Positions 47,005-54,529 of a stretch of 54,529 nt of DNA are shown here, piece after piece. The DNA is from Dimargaris cristalligena (taxonomy: Eukaryota > Kickxellomycota > Dimargaritomycetes > Dimargaritales > Dimargaritaceae). The DNA is taken from NCBI GenBank assembly GCA_027576995.1, contig JANBQC010000134.1, positions 1 to 54,529 on the forward strand. The letters are read 5' to 3'. The first letter of the stretch is position 1. Every line of letters starts with the position of its first letter. A program made the translations under genes and the position numbers. The notes under the pieces were generated by a model, which was given only the letters and a program-made list of their open reading frames with translations, did not search any database and had not been told where the DNA came from.

Positions 47005-48072
47005 TTAGTACCAGCCGAAGTTGTTACCGCGGCCAGAATCACCACCGTCACCACCGTCGCCGCCGTTACCTCCATCGCCGCGGCCGAAACTATCGCCACC
47101 ATCACCGCCGTCACCGCCGTTGCCACCGCTTCCAGAGCCACTGCCCCAGTTACCGCCCCAGTTGTTTCCCCAGTTGCGACCACGGTGATCGTCGAAGTCG
47201 AAGTAGGGGCTGCGGCGGTGGACACCGGAGTTGCCACCGTCACCGCCATCGCCACCGTCGCCAGCATTGCCGCGACCGAAGCTGTTGCCGCCATCACCGC
47301 CGTCACCACCATCACCAGCATCACCGGAGCTACGGCCCCAGTTACGGCCACGGTTGTCACGGTCATGATCGTTGAAACGGCCACGGCCACGACCACGGCG
47401 GTCATCATCCCAACCGCCGTGGTTGTTGCTGTTGAAGCGCCAGTCATTGAAGTTAAGCAGAGGGCTGCGGCGATGAACTCCGCCAGCATTGCCACCATCA
47501 CCACCGTCACCGCCGTTGCCAGCGTTACCCCATCCCGAGCTGTTGCCACCGTCACCGCCGTTACCGCCGTCACCACCATTGCCGGAGTTACCCCCCCAAT
47601 TGCCACCCCGGTTGTTGCCCCAGTTGCCGCCGCGGTTGTAGCGGTCGTTGTTCCAGCGGCCACGGTCGTTGCCGCGGAAGCGCCGGTCATTGAAGTCAGG
47701 CACTGGGCTGCGGCGGTGGATACCACCGGCATTGCCACCATCACCACCGTCACCACCATTGCCAGCGTTACCCCATCCCGAGCTGTTGCCGCCATCACCG
47801 CCGTTACCGCCGTCACCACCATTGCCGGAGTTACCCCCCCAGTTACCACCCCGGTTGTTGCCCCAGTTGCCGCCGCGGTTGTAGCGGTCGTTGTTCCAGC
47901 GGCCACGGCCGTTGCCGCGGAAGCGATCGTTGTTGTTCCAACCGCGACCGTGGTCACGGTCATTCCAGCCACGGGTGGTAAGCTCGGGGGCTTCAGTAGC
48001 GGCAGTAGCAGCCTGGGCCTGGGTGGCCATCACGGTGGCCAGAAGAGCGGCGATTCCAACGTTGACCTTCAT
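47005..48072 (-). CDS. Secreted Gly/Asn/Asp-rich repeat protein with Kex2-like sites
   Basis: A single-exon gene of 355 residues. A signal peptide (about 1-21, ending QAQA) is followed by four tandem repeats of about 81-85 residues. Each holds a GGNWGNN/WGG part, then GGDGG runs. The first three end in HRRSP (residues 119-123, 200-204, 285-289). After each site comes a short segment with FND or FDD before the next repeat. Dibasic RR placed identically at every repeat end is what the furin-like protease Kex2 cuts, so the protein would yield three or four similar peptides. I know of no defined family that matches. Gly-rich wall or adhesive protein is the alternative. Repeats 1 and 2 are almost identical. 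No other domain and no cysteines are visible. Confidence 0.85.
   Translation of the reverse strand: MKVNVGIAALLATVMATQAQAATAATEAPELTTRGWNDRDHGRGWNNNDRFRGNGRGRWNNDRYNRGGNWGNNRGGNWGGNSGNGGDGGNGGDGGNSSGWGNAGNGGDGGDGGNAGGIHRRSPVPDFNDRRFRGNDRGRWNNDRYNRGGNWGNNRGGNWGGNSGNGGDGGNGGDGGNSSGWGNAGNGGDGGDGGNAGGVHRRSPLLNFNDWRFNSNNHGGWDDDRRGRGRGRFNDHDRDNRGRNWGRSSGDAGDGGDGGDGGNSFGRGNAGDGGDGGDGGNSGVHRRSPYFDFDDHRGRNWGNNWGGNWGSGSGSGGNGGDGGDGGDSFGRGDGGNGGDGGDGGDSGRGNNFGWY
47460..47945. repeat. 243-base tandem duplication inside the Gly-rich gene
   Basis: The segment around 47460-47700 is repeated nearly base for base at 47703-47943. For example, the TTGTAGCGGTCGTTGTTCCA stretch occurs near 47636 and 47879. The 243-base period equals 81 codons. 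This suggests recent unequal crossover or slippage. Confidence 0.85.
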
Positions 48073-49597
48073 GTTGTTGAGTTGCGAAGTAAGATACCGA
48101 AAGAGGGTAATGTTTTGAGTTTAAATGAAATCCGTCGAGGATGGATTGGAATAATTAATGTCAAACTGATGCGTCGAAAGAAAAAATCGTACAAGTTAAT
48201 GAATAGGGAGTAGGAATATCGCCAGAACCAGTTCAGGGACCGTCGGTGACAGAATACAGAAACAATCGTTGGATAAAATGTTGCTAAGGAAGCAAATTTT
48301 CTCAGAAAAATGCGTTAGGAAGGAAGAGAAGGCGGAATCGTTGAGAATGCAAATAGAGCACTGGGCTTATTGTTTCAATGGTTGCCGACCCGCTTGGTAT
48401 ATATAGGAAAACTCCAACCACTTAGGACGGTGTAGTACCCCTCAGAATACTGCCCGACTCTCCTCATATTGGGCATAATGGAGTTTTGCGGTGCATGTCC
48501 GGTAGGTTTGACCGTCGTCTCCACTACTGAGTGGACCAACTTAGATGAAAGGCTGCCGAGTCGTCCAGAACGGGCGGGTATCGGCTGGGCGACTACAATA
48601 CATTTCATACACTAATGCAGGCCAAATGTTAGGCCAACTGCCCAGATTCATGTACCATCCCAGTTGTCCGACCTGGGCTTCTACACAGCTATTCCTTAGG
48701 AATGTGTTCCGGTATGCATGGCGCATCTTCTAGTTACCGAATCAACCTGCTGGTTGGTGATTCGTAATACGGTCTTGAACCTGAAGTCCAGTAGTGTATT
48801 TCTTTTGGAAGGAATTACACTACCGGTCCAACTTGAGCTACGCAATGGCTATCCAGGCGGCGGAGTTTACACGCACGGGAGTGGACAACTGGCGACATAC
48901 CCACTGTTCGTACCGGTATTGACGATACAGTATTATTAAGCGGCTCATCCGCCACTGCATGGGCAAAGGGGTGTGAAATAGCGGAATAGTTCACTGGCGA
49001 CTGGGGTGTGTGACTTTAATTTAGACCATTTGACAAGATCTTTTTTTAATCCATCGGGAAATGCCCATCGCTGGGGATGAAGGCGCTTGCGGGGTCAAAG
49101 GGGAAACGCGATTTCCAAATGCACGACCGGACAATCCCCGAAAAATAAGGTGTCGAACTGCCCCTGAAAAGGTGGTCCACTTTCGCAGTCAAGAAGGCGG
49201 CCAATTGTCCCATGAGTGTACCTTCAAAAGCGTGGAGATTATTGTGACACTGCGCAAATGCCAATGTTTTGGACATAATCCAATCGTATTCAGTAGGCGG
49301 GTATATAACTCGGTAACAGGGCTGGGTAACTCCCGCTTCTAACCATTGTAAGAGAGGTGGGTTGGTTGTATGAGAAGTACACATGTCGGCCGGGTTGCAG
49401 TACCCCAATCTCCCTTTGTGAGTAAGGTCCGGTGAAACCCAGCGTCCAATTGAAGGCATGGTGAGTTGAGCCAAATTTGATGCAGCGCTGCATCGGGAAG
49501 AAAACTGTACTGAGCCTTCGGCGGGATTCCACTCACCTCTCAAACAAGATTAGTAATATGAAATGTATGTGGGGCGGTTATTCCAAATTAACTTCAG
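48073..49597. other. 5' flank of the Gly-rich gene and intergenic DNA
   Basis: About 48080-48360 is purine-rich on the plus strand (C/T-rich on the sense strand of the Gly-rich gene). A TATATATA at 48398-48405 may be its TATA box, some 325 bases before the start codon. Beyond that nothing is recognised. Confidence 0.45.
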
Positions 49598-49603
49598 TTT
49601 ATT
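49598..49603 (-). terminator. Poly(A) signal of MPP10
   Basis: AATAAA on the minus strand about 185 bases after the MPP10 stop codon. Confidence 0.5.
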
Positions 49604-49786
49604 GTATGAAAAAAAGGGGGGGGATAGGCAAATTCCCCCGTCGATGGATTCAGGCACAGTATGCTCCTAAACCGACCAAAGACGTAATCAAATGACCGAG
49701 AGCAACACGAAGGCGGGGTTCGAGCAGCCACCGAATCCGAACCAGTCCAATGGATCCCCCCCCATTGATCCCACCGGTATCCCGGC

Positions 49787-51806
49787 TTAGAAGGTGTTAT
49801 CAGCAATAGTCTTGGCGGTCCGCTCATCGGGCTTATTCCGCTTGGCATGAATCTCACGTTGGCGAACCTTCTTGGCCCGCCGCTCTTGGTGACGCTCAGC
49901 ATCGGTGCGTTCGGTCTCGCCGCGAATGGCGCCCTTAGTGGGCTTGTAGACTTCCTCGGGCGCCAACTGAACCGCATCATTGGCAAAGACGGGCAGTACC
50001 TCCTCCATTTTAATCGTGGAGGCATTGGTGATGACCTTAACGTTAAGTTCCTTGAACTGGGGCTTGAAATGGAAGCTCGTGAGCGAGTCGAGGGTGTGGT
50101 GCAGGCGCTGGGAGATGGCGGCGATATTATCATGGACTTTTGCAAGCGCGGCCTTTTTCTCATTCGTGGGCGCTATGCCCTGCATGAGCTGGGCCTTGTT
50201 CTGGTACTCTTGTTCGTAGACTTCGGCGAGCGACTTGGAGTTTTGCTCGTGGTCCAGTTCCACCGCCTCGGAGGGTTTGAATACCGTGGCGTTGGACTCC
50301 TTCCGGCGTTCCACGTCGTCGAACTCCCGGTCGACGATACGACGTTTGATGAACTCCTCCAGCGTTTCGGTCAGCTCGGCCGTAATCACGGGCACGGCCT
50401 TTTTACCCTGGATAAACTCAAGGTCCTGCTCCAATAAACTGTTCACCGGACGGTCCTTAGCGGATGCCTCACCAATCATGGTCCAGTTCTTGGCGGATAC
50501 GTTTTCCCGTTCCAGGACTTCGATGCGCTGGCGCGCCTTCTCCTGTTGAAGTTCGAAGCGGGATTTTCCGGGATTCTCTTCGGTGTCCGACTCGACCGCA
50601 TCGAAGAGGGACATTTTGGCATTTGTGCTAGGTTCCTCGTCACCACCATCGTCTTCATCTTCTGAGTTCGCTTCGTCTTCAAACGCCTCCTCGTCAGAGG
50701 AAGAATCACCAGCAGTGGAAAAGAAATCGGCGTAGCGCGCGGCGGTGGGGTCTACTTCGTCTGGGTCCGCGCCTTCCTCGTCCGAATCCTCATCCAGGTA
50801 GGCATCGGGGTCTGTAATATAATAGGATTTCGTCGGAGTGGGATATCAATGTAAATGTACGGTGGTTAATAGTGATACTGGATAGCTATACAATATATAA
50901 TATAAAGGGACTTTTAACTTGCATTAGCCTGGAGGGACCGTGGGCTTCAGAATGTAAGTAATTATAGTTGATCAGATACTGACCTTGGAAAAGATCGATT
51001 TCCTCGTCTTCATCCTCCTCCGAATCATCGCTGTCGATGTCTAGTGATTCGGCAAGCGATTTTTCGAGCTTATTCCGTTTAAATTCATCGTCCATCTCCT
51101 TTCGCTCCGCGTGGTCCACGTGCTTGTCCATGCGTCCCAGGGAAAAGAAGTCGTCCTCAAATTCGTACTTTCTGGCCCGGGGTTTACGCGAGCCAGCGGG
51201 GGCAGGCCTAGTACTAGCAAGCGTTTTATCGCTGCCATCGGATTCGGAGCCATCGGTTTCCTCGTTCGCCGCTTCCTCCTCCTCCTCCTCCTCCGACTCT
51301 TCTTCGCTGATGTCCAAGGCTGCCTCCGTCTCCAAATGGACACTGGCCTTTTCGCTTGACCCACTTACGGAATCATCATCGTCGTCAGACCCTTCGGATT
51401 GATTCGATCCGGCGATGGCTTCGGAGCCGCTATCGGCTTCCTCTTCATCGGCGGAGGCAACCGAAACAACATCGTTGGCCTCGTCCTCGAGCTCCTCCAC
51501 CCAATTCTGAAGGCGCAGGAGGTTCTGGGTGTAGCGGTTCATGATGGGCTGGTTACGCAATTGGAGCTGTTCCCAAATTTGGTTGTCGGGAAAGTCCTTT
51601 GTGTAGAGTTCCGAGAGGGGGTCGATTTCGGTAAAGTCCAGGGCCTTGGCTTCGGCGAACAGAGAGGTGGTCATGGCCAGGATTTCGTTGGCCAAGTCGG
51701 CATCGACCAGCAGAAAGCGCTCGGGACGGTCGAGGACTTGCGTGGTGAACAAGTCACTCGCGCTGACCGGCGCCTCTGGTTCTTTCGGGGCTTTGGTTTG
51801 AGCCAT
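49787..51806 (-). CDS. MPP10: U3 small nucleolar ribonucleoprotein MPP10
   Basis: Two exons, 51806-50984 and 50811-49787 (phase 1, GTCAGT..TTACAG, intron 172 bases), encode 615 residues. Exon 1 carries the N-terminal part (DFPDNQIWEQLQLRNQPIM) and long acidic tracts (seven consecutive Glu), followed by the conserved FEDDFFSLGRMDKHVDHAE. Exon 2 supplies the hallmark C-terminal block: NWTMIGEASAKDRPVNSLLEQDLEF, PVITAELTETLEEFIKRRI, SLAEVYEQEY, LTSFHFKPQ and MEEVLPVFANDAVQLAPEE, then a basic tail. MPP10 joins IMP3 and IMP4 on U3 snoRNA in the small-subunit processome of the nucleolus, needed for early cleavages of pre-rRNA. Internal methionine MSLFDAV in exon 2 is not the start. Upstream exon 1 and the phase match make this one gene. 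Confidence 0.93.
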
Positions 51807-52543
51807 GCTAGCAAGAGGGTGTATTGTAGTAGAAAGGGCAATGGGGGTTGGGCCTGTAGGAAACTAGAAAGGATTCAATCGAGAGGGAAGAAGTTCAGGG
51901 GTTGTAATACATTGTTTTTGTGAGATGCTAGCTGTACCTAATTAGATCTCTTTTACTCTGCTCTGCTCTCTATAGCTCTCTTTCCTTGGCTTTCCTTTTT
52001 TTCTGCTGTGGATATATTTTTAAGTTGACCATGACGGGTATTAATTTGGATACAGTCACGTGTTTTAGAAGTCCAATAGCCAATATTGCTGGGATTAGTT
52101 TAATAGCTCGACTGGGAATTAAATACCCATGCATGAGGGGGGGGGGAGAGCTCAGGCTTAACCAAGAGTGTGAGAATTAGGGAGACCCAAGAACTTGGAG
52201 TGCCCTATGACCAGATTAAATAACCACTTGGGGCCCTCCGCCTTATCACAGACATCGGTGTAAAGGGAAGGACCGACTGCCCTTTATTGCCAGCTGTTGA
52301 GTGGTACAGTGGGGAGTAAGTTCCGTTCCCTCAGGGGCTGGACGCGGCTATTAGAGGGCCATACAACACAACCCTCTTCTTATTATTGCATTCTCGTTCA
52401 TTTTCGAACCTCCCCTCCCCCACTCTTGTTATAGTCGCTGCCCTTACCATCCCAGCCTCTACTGCCTCCTTTACGTTACTTCCCCACTCCGCATTGCCTC
52501 ACCACAACTGTTCTCATAGCCTTCCATTCGATTGCGCGCATTC
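51807..52543. promoter_or_regulatory. Shared intergenic region of divergent MPP10 and the PHO85-like kinase gene
   Basis: MPP10 (minus) and the kinase (plus) are transcribed away from each other from this 737-base interval. The kinase side (about 52375-52543) is C/T-rich on its sense strand, and the MPP10 side contains polypyrimidine runs on the opposite strand near 51800-51900. No clear TATA box. The shared promoter is inferred from position only. Confidence 0.45.
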
Positions 52544-53530
52544 ATGTCGGCGATTCCCAACAGTCGCTACAAACGGTCCGATAAGCTGGGTGAGGGTACC
52601 TATGCGACCGTCTACAAGGGCGAGGACACCCAGAACGGGGCCATCGTGGCCCTCAAGGACATCCACTACGACCCTGAAGAGGGTACTCCGTCCACCGCCG
52701 TTCGTGAAATTGCCCTCATGAAGGAACTCCGCCATGACAACATTGTCCGGCTGCTGCATGTGGAACAAACCGAAAACAACCTCGTGATGGTCTTTGAATT
52801 CATGGACAAGGATCTGAAGAAGTACATGGACACCGTGGGTACACCCGGTACCGGTGCTCTCGATGCCGGGGTCATTCGGCGCTTTATGTTCCACCTTCTC
52901 CAGGGTCTCGCGTTCTGCCACGACCGGCGGGTGCTCCATCGCGACTTGAAACCGCAGAACTTGCTCATCAGCAAAACGGGCGTGCTCAAATTGGCCGATT
53001 TCGGTCTGGCGCGCAGTACCGGTATCCCCGTCACCACGTTTTCCAACGAAGTGGTCACCTTGTGGTACCGCGCCCCCGACGTTCTACTGGGTTCCAAGAA
53101 CTACGATACCACCATCGATATGTGGTCGGTGGGCTGCATTTTCGCCGAAATGTACACTGGTCGCCCGCTGTTCCCTGGCAATAATGCGGATGATCAAATT
53201 AACCGCATCTTCCGTGTACTGGGTACGCCAACCTACCAGACCTGGCCCCTGTTGCCCGAACTACCCAATGCCAAGAGCAAGACGTTCACCCATCACAATC
53301 CAGTGCCTCTACCTAGTGTGCTCCCTATGATGGACCACCTAGCTATTGATTTATTGAGTCGCCTCCTACGCTATGAGCCCAGTCAGCGCATCGGGGCTAA
53401 GGAGGCCCTTATGCATCCTTATTTCAGTGAGCTCATGCCTCAACAACAACAGCAGCAGCAGCAACAGCAGCCCTATAACATGTATTTCCCCCCCAACATG
53501 ATTCCATCCAATTTCCCCAACTATTTCTAG
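52544..53530 (+). CDS. PHO85: Cyclin-dependent kinase of the PHO85/CDK5 type
   Basis: The first ATG is at 52544. The frame is open further upstream only via a TTG. The 328-residue kinase has the Gly loop [12 protein letters not shown] (15-26), Lys38 (VALKDI), the cyclin helix PSTAVRE (49-55, usually PSTAIRE), the catalytic loop HRDLKPQN (132-139), DFG (152-154) and the activation segment [15 protein letters not shown]. The activation loop has Ser167 where cell-cycle CDKs have phosphorylated Thr, as in Pho85. A run of ten Gln follows the kinase domain, ahead of an Asn/Pro/Tyr tail. Pho85 binds Pcl/Pho80-type cyclins and links phosphate and nutrient state to transcription, glycogen and polarity. 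A CDK5-like name is equally possible. No introns. Confidence 0.93.
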   Translation: MSAIPNSRYKRSDKLGEGTYATVYKGEDTQNGAIVALKDIHYDPEEGTPSTAVREIALMKELRHDNIVRLLHVEQTENNLVMVFEFMDKDLKKYMDTVGTPGTGALDAGVIRRFMFHLLQGLAFCHDRRVLHRDLKPQNLLISKTGVLKLADFGLARSTGIPVTTFSNEVVTLWYRAPDVLLGSKNYDTTIDMWSVGCIFAEMYTGRPLFPGNNADDQINRIFRVLGTPTYQTWPLLPELPNAKSKTFTHHNPVPLPSVLPMMDHLAIDLLSRLLRYEPSQRIGAKEALMHPYFSELMPQQQQQQQQQQPYNMYFPPNMIPSNFPNYF

Positions 53531-53755
53531 TTCACCACCTTGACACCCATCCATTCTTGTGCTTTCGCTCTGTATTTTCGTCTAACTCTATAAATTACCG
53601 TCATCAGTTCTCTCCATACGTATTCATATAATTCCAATACCTCTCATTTGTCTGTTCTTGGGCTGAATTTTTTCATTGGGTGGCTGTTACGTATTGCGAC
53701 TCCATCGCATTAGGAATATAGTCCATTATTCGCATATCGGTTTGATTGCATTTGA
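53531..53755. other. 3' flank of the kinase gene
   Basis: No gene. The C/T-rich first 120 bases are probably 3' untranslated region. Confidence 0.5.
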
Positions 53756-53888
53756 GAGAAGTTCATCCAGGCTGTATAGCGAAAAATCCGTTGGATGAGG
53801 CAAATATTACTGGTTGAAATTAAATCTTCCGCCTAATATCCCATACACATAGCTTTTAAATCTTATACAGCTGGGCCGAATTTCACCC
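53756..53888. repeat. Dispersed repeat, copy B
   Basis: Collinear with 46696-46827, with 54 of 60 identical bases in the first block and 21 of 27 in the second. It lies about 230 bases downstream of the kinase stop codon. Confidence 0.8.
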
Positions 53889-54529
53889 AATTCGTTGTCG
53901 GTTTAATCACATTCCTCAGCAAAGGAAGCTCTGCCTTGTGGGTATTTTATTACTCTCGAGGACCAGGCGTGGCCTAGTCGCGAATGCTTCAACTGGTTAC
54001 ACAATGGCTCTTTTTTCTACCAATTGCCTACCCGAATATTTTTACATATTTCGCATCCCAAAGATAATAAATAACCAATATGACAATTATAGTTCCCGTA
54101 TCGGAGGGAGGGGCGGGTGGATAAATTAAATGGAAATAAGGGTATTGAAGTCATTCGACGGAACTGTGTATAAGTTTGGACAGCTTTTGCATATTATACT
54201 CGGCGATATTTATTTTTAAATGATAGATTTTGACCTGCTACATGTTATCGGGATGGAATGGAGCTGTGATATATAGTATTTATCGGTATGGTAATACCTA
54301 ATGAAAAGAGCTGGCAAGAACTGGGGGTGGCCAGAGCGGTTAGTTTTGATAAAAACCGAAGGGTGCAGATTCCCCTACCTCAATGGTTGTTACACTAGCT
54401 CTGCCACTGAACAAGGGGCCCGTCACAGAACAATCGAATGGATGTCCGGTTGAATTCGTTTATACAAACTTATTATGTTAATAGAGGGGAAAGAAAAATT
54501 TTTCCGTAAAAATATTACTTTCCCCGAAG
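53889..54529. other. Intergenic to the window end
   Basis: AT-rich DNA without a recognised gene. A sequence resembling part of a type II tRNA 5' half (about 54327-54345) was examined and rejected. Confidence 0.5.

Noticed and set aside
49594..50163. 189-codon minus frame overlapping MPP10
   Set aside because: Another frame of the MPP10 exon, while the true frame has unmistakable MPP10 motifs.
54323..54385. Possible tRNA (GTGGCCAGAGCGGTTAG start and a 7-bp acceptor-like pairing with CTACCTC)
   Set aside because: There is no room for an anticodon arm and the T stem does not pair, so only an A-box-like resemblance remains.

Overview
This window looks like nuclear DNA of a filamentous fungus. 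The evidence is a Zn2Cys6-PAS transcription factor, a Pho85-type kinase, an M36 fungalysin, a hevein-type (CBM18) chitin-binding protein, and sparse short GT-AG introns. A non-Dikarya, early-diverging lineage (for example Zoopagomycota) is my inference from the gene set and the LINE style. No marker in the window proves it.

Layout. 1-4.83 kb: a decayed LINE (non-LTR) retrotransposon in which almost every CpG is gone. 5.7-6.9 kb (+): an omega-amidase/NIT2-type nitrilase. 7.6-8.8 kb (-): an SLC35F6-like membrane transporter. 8.8-21.7 kb: a long stretch with no convincing gene, only microsatellites, two GC-rich islands, a decayed reading frame and one TATA-driven mini-ORF. 21.7-24.4 kb: a 2.7-kb pyrimidine-rich tract leading into a large Zn2Cys6-PAS regulator (24.4-28.3 kb, +), whose zinc cluster is split by a roughly 1-kb intron. 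29.1-31.2 kb (-): a four-exon DPH7 (diphthamide pathway) WD40 protein.

33.8-48.1 kb (-): five minus-strand genes, four of them apparently secreted. They are a small double-psi beta-barrel protein, PEX11 (peroxisomal, the exception), a six-domain CBM18 protein, an M36 metalloprotease, and a Gly/Asn/Asp-rich repeat protein with three His-Arg-Arg-Ser-Pro sites that looks like a Kex2-processed multi-peptide precursor. 49.8-51.8 kb (-): MPP10 of the small-subunit processome. 52.5-53.5 kb (+): a PHO85/CDK5-type kinase. The end of the window holds one copy of a short dispersed repeat whose other copy lies at 46.7 kb.

Housekeeping functions (amidase, DPH7, PEX11, MPP10, PHO85) are interleaved with wall-facing secreted proteins. 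The best candidates for something undescribed are the Kex2-style repeat precursor, the CpG-erased LINE (a likely footprint of cytosine methylation), and the long pyrimidine leader plus large intron of the PAS regulator. All intron calls are by eye from splice signals, phase and family similarity.
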